Shown here in pieces: positions 1 through 7,594 of a stretch of DNA of 64,000 bases (position 1 is its first letter; each line of letters starts with the position of its first letter). The notes below the pieces were generated by a model. That model worked only from the letters and a program-made list of their open reading frames with translations, was not told the DNA's origin and made no database searches. A program made the position numbers and the translations under genes. The DNA is from Pseudoalteromonas lipolytica (GTDB lineage: Bacteria; Pseudomonadota; Gammaproteobacteria; Enterobacterales; Alteromonadaceae), in the NCBI RefSeq assembly GCF_900116435.1, contig NZ_FPAZ01000009.1, forward strand, positions 1 through 64,000. Reading direction: 5' to 3'.

Positions 1-256
1 GGCCAATCCTAAATGCTTTGACAAATCGAGGGTCTAGAATCACGACTTCATGACCAACACTACGCGCCTTGCGTGCCCAATAATGAGCACCGCCACATGA
101 TTCCATAACAACTTTACAACGAGGAGACGTGGTGAGTATCGACAGTAGCTCTTTTCTGCTTACCGCTTTATTACTTTGTAGTTTTTGATGAAAAAATTGA
201 CCGACTTGAAAAACATTTTTTGCCAAGTCGATACAAATTAAGTTAAATTTTGACAT
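1..256 (-). mobile_element. IS110-family transposase, N-terminal part (cut by window edge)
   Basis: The minus strand reads without a stop from an ATG at 256 to the window edge, giving about 85 residues that begin MSKFNLICIDLAKNVFQ. The pattern IDLAK-x-VFQV followed by VVMESCGGAHYWAR and LDPRFVKAF is the start of the DEDD RuvC-like domain of IS110/IS1111 transposases. Asp of CIDLAK and Glu of MESCG would be the first two acidic catalytic residues. The rest of the gene lies to the left of the window, so it cannot be said whether the element is intact. Members of this family move through a circular intermediate, usually lack long terminal inverted repeats, and make little or no target duplication, so the element boundary cannot be read directly. 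It sits just downstream of the TIGR02444 gene, which appears undamaged. Confidence 0.85.
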
Positions 257-430
257 GTATGGATTCCTTATTGGTAAAAGTGGTTTTGCAATTTCTTTAT
301 ACCGTACTTACCCTATTTAGGGGAGGAGTCCATACATCTCCTACAGGTATGAATTCCCGTGGGCAATGGTTTTAGTCATGATTGACCTAACTACACCCTA
401 AACACAAGCTTGCCCCAAATTACTTACAAT
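257..430 (-). other. Leader region of the IS110-type element; candidate bridge RNA and element end
   Basis: This stretch lies between the transposase start and the next gene, where IS110-group elements carry their non-coding end and a structured guide (bridge) RNA. Three short inverted repeats lie close together: CCCTA/TAGGG at 311-322, AGGAG/CTCCT at 324-342 with a 9-base loop, and GTCA/TGAC at 375-386. On the minus strand they come before the transposase start, as expected for the 5' end of an IS110-group element. The exact junction with host DNA is not visible. The RNA is inferred from position and hairpins only; ordinary transcript leader structure is an alternative. Confidence 0.4.
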
Positions 431-853
431 TTACAGTTCAAGTAAATACAACCTAATATTATTCGGCTCCGGATACGTAACTAATCTAAATTTATTTACC
501 GCATCTATCAACATTCCTTGTTGCTGCTTTTCGAGTTTTAACTCGGCGTTGAGTAGGTCTATACGAATAGCTGCGTAATCAGCAATTTCGGTTTGATTGG
601 CTTTTAGGTAGGCGCGAGTCTTACGTAGAGGCTTTAATACCTGCTCGTCAAATTCAATAATGCATAATTCAAGCTGATTAAGTTGAGAGTTGTTTAAAGC
701 AAGCTCAAGAGAATCTAAATAATACAATAGCAGACACAGGTTAACGTTTTTACCTTGCTGGTTTTGGTAATCTAACAGGCGTGCTTGCATGTCATCTTTA
801 CTATAAAGCTGACATGCAAATTGCCAAAAATCGTCACTGTTAAGCAAGTTCAT
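431..853 (-). CDS. TIGR02444 family protein (DUF2390-like), function unknown
   Basis: A protein of about 140 residues beginning MNLLNSDDFWQFACQLY, a pattern I associate with the TIGR02444 family of uncharacterised gammaproteobacterial proteins. The W-x-FA-x-x-LY segment near the N-terminus and a leucine-rich helical middle (NLCLLLYYLDSLELAL) fit that family; no catalytic motif is visible. The frame is open up to 889, but the ATG at 853 starts the recognisable part. With that start the gene overlaps the 3' end of yheS by 14 bases, so the two are probably co-transcribed and translationally coupled. This is a common arrangement for the family. An IS110-type element lies just beyond its stop codon, so its last few residues could have been altered by the insertion. 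Confidence 0.75.
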   Translation of the reverse strand: MNLLNSDDFWQFACQLYSKDDMQARLLDYQNQQGKNVNLCLLLYYLDSLELALNNSQLNQLELCIIEFDEQVLKPLRKTRAYLKANQTEIADYAAIRIDLLNAELKLEKQQQGMLIDAVNKFRLVTYPEPNNIRLYLLEL

Positions 854-2759
854 CGGCAAACGCTTGTTCTTTTTCTTCCATCTCTTCAAGGGCCATCAGT
901 AGCTCTTCTTCGATGTCATTTACTTTTGGCGTTAATGTCGCTTGTTTTGCGAGTAACTCTTTGAGTTTTGCTTTGTTGTCATCGTTATAAAGCGCGTTAT
1001 CGCCAAGTGCCTCTTCGATTTCAGCTAATTCCGCTGAGTGTTTATCAAGTTGCTTTTCGAGCTTTTCAATTTGCTTTTTAAGTGGTTGTACTGATTTTCT
1101 AAACTCGGCTTCTAAGCGCTTTTGTTCTTTACGATTGATGCTTGAATGCGCTTTCGGTGCGCTGTCTTCAGTTGTTTTTGCAGCTTCTTTGTTCCCATTG
1201 AGTAACCATTGGTAGTACGCGTCAAGATCATAGCCAAACTGGGTTACTTCTCCGTTATCAACAAGGTAATATTCATCGGCTGTGTTTTTCAACATGTGGC
1301 GATCGTGCGATACGGTGACCATTGCCCCTTCAAAACCTTGTAGAGCCATTACAAGAGCATGTCGCATTTCTAAATCAAGGTGGTTGGTGGGCTCATCGAG
1401 TAACAGTAAGTTGGGCTTTTGATACACCAACATAGCCAGTACTAAACGTGCTTTTTCGCCACCCGAAAATGGAGCAACTGGCTCAAGTGCTTTATCGCCA
1501 AAAAATGCAAAGCCCCCTAAAAAGTCGCGCAGTGATTGCTCTGTTGCCTGCGGATTTAAACGTTGTAAATGCGTAACGGCACTGGCTCTTAAATCCAGCG
1601 ATTCGAGTTGGTGCTGCGCAAAGTAGCCAATATTTAATCCTTGATGCTGAAACACTTCGCCCGCTTGCGGTTTGAGATCTCCAGCTAATAATTTTATTAG
1701 CGTTGATTTACCCGCGCCATTTCGCCCAAGCAAGGCAATACGGCTGCCCGGTACGAGGTTAAGCTTAATGCTGTGTAAAATGGTGGTATCGCCATAGCCC
1801 GCTTTGGCTTGGTCAAGTGTCATGAGCGGGTTCGGTAGTGCGGTTGGTTCAGCAAACTCAAAATCGAAGGGTGAATCAGCATGTGCTGGCGCCAGCTTTT
1901 CCATACGCTCCAGTGCTTTTACCCGACTTTGTGCTTGTTTCGCTTTACTTGCTTTGGCTTTAAAGCGAGTAATAAACTGTTCAAGATGCGCAATTTGTTC
2001 TTGTTGCTTTTCGAACATGGCCTGTTGCTGTAATAAGCGCTCTGCTTTTTGGCGTTCAAATTGCGAGTAATTGCCTTTATAAATATTAATTTTTTGCTGG
2101 TCGATATGCCAAATTTGATCAACCACCGCATCGAGAAACTCACGGTCGTGTGAGATAAGCACAAGTGTGCCAGTATAGGCGCGTAAAAAGCGCTCTAACC
2201 AGTAAACAGCATCAAGGTCTAAGTGGTTGGTTGGCTCATCTAAAAGCAATAAATCGGCATCGCGAATAAGGGCTTGTGCCAAGTTTAAGCGCATACGCCA
2301 CCCCCCCGAAAAGGCACTCACAGGGTTGTCAATTTGCTCATTGGAGAAACCTAAACCATGTAGCAGTTCACCGGCTTTTGCTTCAATGCTGTAACCTTGG
2401 ATATTTTCAAGACCAATATGTGCCTTTGCTTGTGCCGCACCATCATTATTTTGCTCGGCTTCGCGTAGTGCGATTCTGAGTGTGTAATAGTCAGGATGGC
2501 CTTGGAGTACGTAATCAAGCGCACTAATATCGAGAGCCGGTGTTTCTTGCTTTACAGAAGAAATGGACCAGTCTTTAGGAATACTGCATTCACCAGCATC
2601 GAGTTGTAATTCAGACTTTAATAGCGCGAACAATGTGGATTTACCACAGCCATTAGCCCCGACTAGGCCTACTTTATGCTCAGGGAATAAGGTTGCAGAG
2701 GCACCTTTTAATAAGGCATTACCACCACGAAGAAGCTCGATGTCTGAAATTTGGATCAT
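840..2759 (-). CDS. yheS: ABC-F family ATPase YheS
   Basis: A soluble protein of 639 residues with two ABC ATPase domains and no membrane segments, the ABC-F layout. Walker A motifs are at about 34-41 (GANGCGKST) and 345-352 (GRNGAGKST). Signature motifs are at about 150-154 (FSGGW) and 431-435 (FSGGE). Walker B motifs are both LLLLDEPTNHLD, near 171 and 451. The linker between the domains (about 235-285) is highly charged and helical, and the C-terminus is a Lys/Glu-rich predicted coiled coil. Length and architecture match E. coli YheS (637 residues). ABC-F proteins act on ribosomes, and for YheS a role in relieving translational stalling has been proposed. It starts a two-gene unit with the TIGR02444 gene and is divergent from yheV. 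Confidence 0.93.
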   Translation of the reverse strand: MIQISDIELLRGGNALLKGASATLFPEHKVGLVGANGCGKSTLFALLKSELQLDAGECSIPKDWSISSVKQETPALDISALDYVLQGHPDYYTLRIALREAEQNNDGAAQAKAHIGLENIQGYSIEAKAGELLHGLGFSNEQIDNPVSAFSGGWRMRLNLAQALIRDADLLLLDEPTNHLDLDAVYWLERFLRAYTGTLVLISHDREFLDAVVDQIWHIDQQKINIYKGNYSQFERQKAERLLQQQAMFEKQQEQIAHLEQFITRFKAKASKAKQAQSRVKALERMEKLAPAHADSPFDFEFAEPTALPNPLMTLDQAKAGYGDTTILHSIKLNLVPGSRIALLGRNGAGKSTLIKLLAGDLKPQAGEVFQHQGLNIGYFAQHQLESLDLRASAVTHLQRLNPQATEQSLRDFLGGFAFFGDKALEPVAPFSGGEKARLVLAMLVYQKPNLLLLDEPTNHLDLEMRHALVMALQGFEGAMVTVSHDRHMLKNTADEYYLVDNGEVTQFGYDLDAYYQWLLNGNKEAAKTTEDSAPKAHSSINRKEQKRLEAEFRKSVQPLKKQIEKLEKQLDKHSAELAEIEEALGDNALYNDDNKAKLKELLAKQATLTPKVNDIEEELLMALEEMEEKEQAFADELA

Positions 2760-2888
2760 GAAAGTTTACTTGCACACCACAGTTTTAATTGCGCATATCA
2801 TAACACGGATCGTATTAGGCTTCGCAATCGTATCAAACACAGAATTATTAGGCTAAAATAGCCGCCTAAATGGCACCGGAGATCATGT

Positions 2889-3092
2889 ATGAGACAAAAA
2901 AAACGCTTTATCGCAGGGGCATCATGCCCAGAGTGTAATGCGATGGATACGATGATGCTTTATAAAGAGCATGATGTTGAGAAAGTAGAATGTGTGCAGT
3001 GTGGCCATAAAATGACTCAGCCAGAAAAAGCAGTACAAGCCTCAACACGCCAGTTTGAACAAGTGATTGGGGTGTTTAAGCCGGGCGATTAA
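2889..3092 (+). CDS. yheV: YheV family putative zinc-ribbon protein
   Basis: A 67-residue protein with two CxxC pairs, CPEC at 13-16 and CVQC at 35-38, forming a likely zinc ribbon. The opening MRQKKRFIAGASCPEC and the segment DTMMLYKEHDVEKVEC are characteristic of the YheV family (DUF2387). The family is conserved near yheS and slyX in gammaproteobacteria, which is the arrangement here. Its function is not established; a small metal-binding or nucleic-acid-associated role is possible. It is followed by a GC-rich hairpin and a T-run, so it is probably a single-gene transcript. An ATG with GGAGA about 9 bases upstream supports the start. Confidence 0.9.
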   Translation: MRQKKRFIAGASCPECNAMDTMMLYKEHDVEKVECVQCGHKMTQPEKAVQASTRQFEQVIGVFKPGD

Positions 3093-3108
3093 CCCGGCTA
3101 AATTTTTC
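3079..3108 (+). terminator. Rho-independent terminator after yheV
   Basis: A 7-bp stem AGCCGGG/CCCGGCT overlaps the yheV stop codon and is followed by AAATTTTT. It separates yheV from slyX, which converges from the other strand. Confidence 0.75.
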
Positions 3109-3112
3109 AATA

Positions 3113-3325
3113 TTAATAATGTGGCGGAGGCGGCTCATGCATCTGCGACATTAAAGAAGGTTGTTGTGCTTCTTTAATCTTTTCTGCAAGCAATTCAGTC
3201 TGGCGCTTCATTTTTGCAAGCTGTTGCTGATGCGCTTTAAGCTCATCATTTAATATTTCAATTGTTTCATCTTGAAAAGCGACTTTTGCTTCAAGTTCCA
3301 TTAGACGATGTTCAATTGTGTTCAT
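3113..3325 (-). CDS. slyX: SlyX family protein
   Basis: A 70-residue protein, nearly all coiled coil: IEHRLMELEAKVAFQDETIEILN followed by KAHQQQLAKMKRQTELLAEK. It ends with the proline-histidine tail EPPPPHY typical of SlyX. Length matches E. coli SlyX (72 residues). Its biochemical role is unknown; it is often found beside fkpA-type isomerase genes, as here. The start overlaps the 3' end of the upstream WD40 lipoprotein gene by 14 bases, so the two are probably one operon. Confidence 0.92.
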   Translation of the reverse strand: MNTIEHRLMELEAKVAFQDETIEILNDELKAHQQQLAKMKRQTELLAEKIKEAQQPSLMSQMHEPPPPHY

Positions 3326-4310
3326 TTGATTCTCTTACATTAAAACTTTCAGCGAATCCGCTGGAGCTTTCGGTTAATAACGCTTGGTTGTTATCAGTAA
3401 ACGCAACATCTAACACCACGGCCGATTTCGGGCGACTTCCTTCACGAGGAACCACTTGCCACGTTTGCAATTTTTTACCTGAGTCTAGCTGCCATAATTC
3501 AACAAGTCGATTGGGTGACCCGGTTGCGATTAAGGTGCCTTCATCGTTAAAACGCACTGCGGTAAAAATTTTCTGACGCGCAATATACGCCAGTTTGCTA
3601 ACAAGATCACCTGTAGTCAGTTGCCATACATTTGCTTGCTTCATACTGTCAGCTGTAAATGCATAGCGGCCTTGTGGATCGAGGGCGACTTGAGTAACGC
3701 GAGTCGGGTGGTTAAAGCGATGTATAACTTGCCCTGTACGGGTATCCCAAAAGTAGGCAACATAGTCATTAGAACCACTGATTGCGTAATGACCATTCGG
3801 TGAAAGGTCAACAACATTCACTTTTTCTTGGTGGCCAAGGAACTCTATGCGTCTTCCGGTCTCTAAGTCGAGGTAAACGACTACACCGTCGGCGCGGCCA
3901 TATAACACGCTGCGTCCTTGGTTGCTAATCGCGATATCTCTAATTGTTGAGGCGTGTATTTTATAGTAGCCCGTGTTTTTACCTGAATTAATGTCCCACA
4001 CAGCAAATGTGGACTTTTCAGCGGTGACAGCATGGCTATTGTCGTAAGAGATTGCCACAGTGTGAACGAGGCTATCTTGAGCTTGTTGTTGAAACCATTG
4101 GTATTTTAATACCTGCTGTTGATTATCCCACAGCGCGACCCCATGGTGTATAGATGAGATCACGCTGTATTTGCCATCATGCGAAATAGCAGATGCAAAC
4201 GCACCTTTAGCTGCATGTTCATAACGTGCAGTGGATTGCTCATGTTGCTCAGAGCAGGCAACAACTAAGCTTAGGCTTAGCAGATACAAAAAAGTACGAA
4301 ATATCGACAT
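3312..4310 (-). CDS. WD40-repeat lipoprotein
   Basis: A 332-residue protein with an N-terminal signal ending in the lipobox VVAC (Cys19), so it is probably a membrane-anchored lipoprotein. The remainder consists of WD40-like blades: repeated patterns such as ALWDNQQQ, FAVWDINSGK, VVYLDLETG, YFWDTRTGQ, NVWQLTTGD and ELWQLDSGK, about six to seven copies giving a beta-propeller. Such propellers are binding scaffolds; no catalytic site is visible. It is directly upstream of slyX with a 14-base overlap and divergent from the fkpA-type gene, a cluster seen in other Alteromonadales. The partner is unknown. Confidence 0.82.
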   Translation of the reverse strand: MSIFRTFLYLLSLSLVVACSEQHEQSTARYEHAAKGAFASAISHDGKYSVISSIHHGVALWDNQQQVLKYQWFQQQAQDSLVHTVAISYDNSHAVTAEKSTFAVWDINSGKNTGYYKIHASTIRDIAISNQGRSVLYGRADGVVVYLDLETGRRIEFLGHQEKVNVVDLSPNGHYAISGSNDYVAYFWDTRTGQVIHRFNHPTRVTQVALDPQGRYAFTADSMKQANVWQLTTGDLVSKLAYIARQKIFTAVRFNDEGTLIATGSPNRLVELWQLDSGKKLQTWQVVPREGSRPKSAVVLDVAFTDNNQALLTESSSGFAESFNVRESNEHN

Positions 4311-4511
4311 ATTACGGGTATTTCCCCTTAACTCTTCGTGATTGAGAGGTTAGACTAGGGCTCATTAAAGGCCTAGGTTGTTATTCTAATCACTGATCAT
4401 GCGTTTGCATGAAGTTTAGTTATTAGACAAGCAGCCTACCATGTAGGTCGTTAATCTTTAACTAGTAATAATACAATAATTGACAACTGCAAAGTGTGTC
4501 GGAGATATAAA

Positions 4512-5267
4512 ATGAGAAAGACGATTAAATTGTCATTGATTGCAGCGTCAGTTTTAGCGCTTACAGCTTGTAATCAAGAAGCAAAAAAAGAACAGCAAGT
4601 TGAAGTTAAACTAGAGACTGAAGCACAACAACAAGCATACGGTATCGGTGCCTCTGTTGGTAATTTCTTGAATCAAGACTTAGCTGACAAAAAAGAGTTA
4701 GGTGTTGAATTAGATGAAGCGCTATTAAAGCGTGGTTTTGAAGACGCACTTGCAGGTAACGCAAAATTAGACGACGAAAAAATTCGTGAAGTGTTAACAG
4801 CGCTTGATCAAAGCATTCGTACTAAGCAACAAGAAAAAGCAAAAGTAGAAGCTGAACAGAGCAAAGCTGAAGGCGAAAAATACCTAGCTGAGAACGCGAA
4901 GAAAGAAGGCGTGACAGTAACTGAGTCTGGTTTACAGTACGAAGTGATTTCACAAGGTGATGGCGAAAAGCCAGTCGCTACTGACGTGGTAAAAGTACAC
5001 TACAAAGGTACTTTACTAGATGGAACTGAGTTCGATAGCTCTTATTCACGTAATGAGCCAACGACTTTCCCACTTAACCGTGTGATCCCAGGTTGGACTG
5101 AAGGTTTACAGTTAATGCCTGTTGGCTCTAAATACAAGTTCACTATTCCAGCTGATCTTGCTTACGGTGAGCGCGACCTAGGTAAGATCCCTGCTAACTC
5201 AACGCTTGTGTTTGAAGTAGAACTACTTGAAATTCAAAGCGAAGAAAAAGCAGCTGCTGCAGAGTAA
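4512..5267 (+). CDS. fkpA: FKBP-type peptidyl-prolyl cis-trans isomerase, FkpA-like
   Basis: A 251-residue protein from the ATG at 4512, which follows the ribosome site GGAGA; an upstream in-frame ATG at 4494 lacks one. The signal sequence ends in LTAC (Cys20), a lipobox, so the protein may be anchored, unlike the soluble periplasmic E. coli FkpA. An all-helical N-terminal dimerisation domain (about 30-125, with AQQQAYGIGASVGNFL) is followed by the FKBP domain (about 130-240) with VKVHYKGTLLDGTEFDSSY, VIPGWTEGLQLMPVGSK and IPANSTLVFEVELL, the conserved ligand-pocket segments. It helps fold envelope proteins. A strong terminator follows. Confidence 0.9.
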   Translation: MRKTIKLSLIAASVLALTACNQEAKKEQQVEVKLETEAQQQAYGIGASVGNFLNQDLADKKELGVELDEALLKRGFEDALAGNAKLDDEKIREVLTALDQSIRTKQQEKAKVEAEQSKAEGEKYLAENAKKEGVTVTESGLQYEVISQGDGEKPVATDVVKVHYKGTLLDGTEFDSSYSRNEPTTFPLNRVIPGWTEGLQLMPVGSKYKFTIPADLAYGERDLGKIPANSTLVFEVELLEIQSEEKAAAAE

Positions 5268-5283
5268 TTTTTTACTCAATGAG

Positions 5284-5312
5284 AAAAGGGCCTAAAGTAG
5301 GCCCTTTTTTTA
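5284..5312 (+). terminator. Terminator between fkpA and ldcA (bidirectional)
   Basis: The stem AGGGCCTA/TAGGCCCT with an AAG loop is flanked by AAAA on the left and seven T on the right, so it can serve both converging genes. It touches the ldcA stop codon. Confidence 0.88.
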
Positions 5313-6362
5313 GCTGCTAAATGCTGTTTCTTTCATTTGCAGCGTGCCTTTATCGGCATCAAGTGCCACCATCGAACCGACCGGTAAAATAAACTGGCGT
5401 TTAATATGACCAATCATTGCACCGCGATAAGCCGGAATGCCTAATGGCTTAATATAATCAGCAAAGATATCATCCAAGGTTAATGAGCCATAGCCTCGAC
5501 CAGGCTTACAGTCATTACAATCACCAAATACAAACCCCGCTATTTTATCTAGTGCGCCCATAAGTTTAAGGGTGCTCATCATACGGTCAATACGATAAGG
5601 GGCTTCATCAATATCTTCTAAAAATAAAATAGCCCCATTAAAGTCAGGTAAGTAGTCAGAGCCTGCGAGTGCTGTGAGTACAGTGAGATTCCCCCCGATT
5701 AAACGGCCACTGACCTGACCCGCATTGATGGTTTGGGTTAAGTATTGGCTGTTGACTAGTTCATCGTCTGCTTTGGGTAAATTTTGGTAGCGCATTAACT
5801 GACATTGTTCAAACATGTTTTTAAATTGCGCAACATGAAATGGATTCCAATCGCTGGTGGCATTAGGGCCATGAAAACTAATAAGCCCGGCTTTAGCGAG
5901 TAATGCATTATGTAATGCCGTGATATCAGAATAGCCCATAAGAGGTTTCGGATTATTTCGAATTGTTGCATAGTCTAAAAGTGGCAGGATGCGAGCCGCA
6001 CCCGACCCACCCCGTAAGCACACAATCGCATCGACATGTGGGTCTGCAAATAAGCTGTTTAAGTCACTCGCTCTTTGTGCATCTGTGCCAGCTAAATGAC
6101 CGCGTCGGGCTAAAATATTAGGGGCAAGCTTTGCTTTATAGCCGAGTGCTTCTATTACACCTTTTGCGAGTATGATGTCAGCGTGCTCAGCGGTTGCCGC
6201 TGATGGGCTGCACAGACCAATGGTTCCCCCTTTTTTTAATGGCTTTGGTTTTACTAAAGTGGGAGTTGCAGTGTGTGATGCGCCAATCAGTGGTTGGCTG
6301 GTTGCTAAACTTGCACCTGCTGCAAGAACAGAAAGAGATTTTAAGAAAGTACGTTTGTTCAT
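5310..6362 (-). CDS. ldcA: LD-carboxypeptidase, peptidase family S66
   Basis: A 350-residue protein starting at the ATG at 6362, preceded by GAGG; the in-frame ATG at 6374 lies ahead of that site. The opening NKRTFLKSLSVLAAGASLA resembles an export signal with a near-Tat motif (KR in place of RR). S66 family features are GTIGLCSPS, the nucleophile Ser145 in MGYSDITALHNA, the acidic segment LEDIDEAPYRIDRM and a late His in MIGHIKRQF, giving a Ser-Glu-His triad. These enzymes remove the terminal D-alanine from murein tetrapeptides during recycling, normally in the cytoplasm. An exported form suggests action on peptidoglycan in the periplasm. The related MccF-type function (immunity to microcin C) is a less likely alternative. 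Confidence 0.85.
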   Translation of the reverse strand: MNKRTFLKSLSVLAAGASLATSQPLIGASHTATPTLVKPKPLKKGGTIGLCSPSAATAEHADIILAKGVIEALGYKAKLAPNILARRGHLAGTDAQRASDLNSLFADPHVDAIVCLRGGSGAARILPLLDYATIRNNPKPLMGYSDITALHNALLAKAGLISFHGPNATSDWNPFHVAQFKNMFEQCQLMRYQNLPKADDELVNSQYLTQTINAGQVSGRLIGGNLTVLTALAGSDYLPDFNGAILFLEDIDEAPYRIDRMMSTLKLMGALDKIAGFVFGDCNDCKPGRGYGSLTLDDIFADYIKPLGIPAYRGAMIGHIKRQFILPVGSMVALDADKGTLQMKETAFSS

Positions 6363-6471
6363 CGTGCGCCTCATTTTTTTACTATGAGTAACGCATTAAA
6401 ATAATTATTTCAAATTTTTGTTATGAAATGGAATATAACATTCTATTAAGGTAGGCAGATAACAAGACTTT

Positions 6472-6497
6472 CCAGCAGAGAAAGTGTTCTCTGCTGC
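6472..6497 (-). repeat. Inverted repeat between ldcA and rsd
   Basis: The stem GCAGAGAA/TTCTCTGC with flanking extension lies just downstream of the rsd stop. There is no clear T-run on either side, so it is only a weak terminator candidate for rsd; it may instead stabilise the 3' end. Confidence 0.4.
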
Positions 6498-6509
6498 CGT
6501 CTTACTGTG

Positions 6510-6980
6510 TTAGCTGGTGTGGTTTGAATAGAGATTATCGATTAGTTCATCTTCTAATTCAAAGCGCAGCTCAAGTGCTTCACCTAGCACTGATAAATCT
6601 TTATCAAATTCGTCGAGCAAGTCATCTGAGTCAACTTCAGCGTATTTGTCGTTAAAGTCTAATGCAACATCGGTAGTTTCAGAAATTCGTGGGTAGAGCG
6701 CATTGGCTAGCTTTTGGCTTTCTGGGCCTTTTTCTTCACAGGCCTTGGCAATGTCGTCATACACTTCGAAATGTCCCGCTGACAGGTAATCCATCAGTAT
6801 TTGACAAAAGTTTTGGATTTGCAGTTGATCAGGTAGGGCGTGATCTTTCTTTTCATACGGTGAAAATCCCGCAATACGGCAAAACAACACAAGTAGCTCT
6901 TGACGTTCTGTAAGCCATTTATCGATGACAGAATGGCTACCTCCCCACTTTTGTTGAGCTTTTTCCAAACGCGTCAGCAT
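6510..6980 (-). CDS. rsd: Rsd/AlgQ anti-sigma-70 factor
   Basis: A 156-residue, mostly helical protein aligned by eye with E. coli Rsd: MLTRLEKAQQKWGGSHSVIDKWL near the start, LLVLFCRIAGFSP, then FCQILMDYLSAGHFEVYDDI, which is the most conserved Rsd block, and LSVLGEALELRFELEDELI near the end. Rsd binds region 4 of the housekeeping sigma factor and lowers its use in stationary phase, helping alternative sigma factors. A GAGGAG site about 8 bases upstream supports the start. It is a single gene divergent from hemE, a neighbourhood also seen in enterobacteria, where rsd lies near heme and thiamine genes. Confidence 0.9.
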   Translation of the reverse strand: MLTRLEKAQQKWGGSHSVIDKWLTERQELLVLFCRIAGFSPYEKKDHALPDQLQIQNFCQILMDYLSAGHFEVYDDIAKACEEKGPESQKLANALYPRISETTDVALDFNDKYAEVDSDDLLDEFDKDLSVLGEALELRFELEDELIDNLYSNHTS

Positions 6981-7244
6981 ATTTCATCTCCTCGCTGAGT
7001 TGGTTTTCCTTCCCTATATAAGAAGGAAATATGACACAAAGATCAACTAAATTCTTAGTGTCTAATTGCAACAGATTGTTAAAAGCCAACTTAGAGGCGC
7101 ATATTTAAGCAGCGTTTTTCTGCTTCTTTACGCTGTTGTCTAAGGCTGGACTTTTATGCTCTAACAGCAGTGTATGGGAAATAATTAAAAACTACTAGTG
7201 TTTATTTTGGATTATCAATCTAATGAGGTAGAGGAGGTATCTTG
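6981..7244. other. Intergenic region upstream of rsd
   Basis: AT-rich spacer divergent to rsd. It contains a short inverted repeat around AGCAG-CG-TTTTT-CTGCT (about 7109-7126) and presumably the rsd promoter, but no coding pattern. The first convincing translation signal to its right is the AGGAGG at 7232-7237. Confidence 0.5.
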
Positions 7245-7379
7245 TTGATTAAGAAAAGAAAAAACCACCAAAATTGGTGGTTTAATTCTTTTTCCGGACT
7301 TGTTAAAACAAGCTTTCTTATAGTTATGGGAAGATTTTTATTCTTATTGTTATACAATTTTTATTATTGTTTTTGTTAA
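7245..7379 (+). CDS. Possible small membrane protein, 44 residues, TTG start
   Basis: A short reading frame starts at TTG 7245 (another TTG at 7242) with the near-perfect ribosome site AGGAGG at 7232-7237, spaced 7 bases. The product begins with a basic stretch (IKKRKNHQNWWF), passes through SFSGLVKTSF and ends in a hydrophobic, aromatic C-terminal part (LIVMGRFLFLLLYNFYYCFC), so it would be a single-span membrane microprotein with positive residues inside. No family is recognised. Against it, a perfect inverted repeat at 7262-7283 lies inside the frame and could instead be a terminator of an upstream RNA. Conservation of the frame would decide between them. Confidence 0.4.
   Translation: MIKKRKNHQNWWFNSFSGLVKTSFLIVMGRFLFLLLYNFYYCFC
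7262..7283 (+). repeat. Perfect inverted repeat, possible terminator
   Basis: An 8-bp stem AAACCACC/GGTGGTTT with a 6-base AAAATT centre, followed by AATTCTTTTT. It could end a short RNA initiated upstream, or be a structure inside the possible small ORF at 7245-7379. Confidence 0.5.
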
Positions 7380-7594
7380 CGCGGGATAAGTTATACCAAG
7401 CTTTTTTCGATGTTGCAAATTTATTAATAAAAAGTTTTAAAATTATTTTAATTTCGTTCAATAATTGTGCGGTTTTATGGTGGCGTAGCTAAAAACTATG
7501 ATCTATGTCTAGGGTCGGTTATCTATCCATAGTGAGCGGCGCAATATGGTGATACAATCAGCGCAATTTCATTCAGTTCTAGGATCTAAAACGC
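7380..7594. other. hemE upstream region
   Basis: AT-rich sequence before hemE with no coding pattern on either strand. It should hold the hemE promoter; several AT-rich candidate -10 hexamers are present but none is paired with a convincing -35. The ribosome site AGGA precedes the hemE ATG. Confidence 0.4.

Noticed and set aside
1804-2070. Plus-strand 88-residue reading frame inside yheS
   Set aside because: It is the complement of the yheS coding sequence with low-complexity, Ser/Ala/Cys-rich translation, as expected of a shadow frame.
7201-7300. A small regulatory RNA such as Spot 42 in the rsd-hemE gap
   Set aside because: The sequence has no resemblance to the known Spot 42 pattern and no clear promoter; only the hairpin at 7262-7283 would support an RNA, so it was kept as a possibility with the small ORF and not called.
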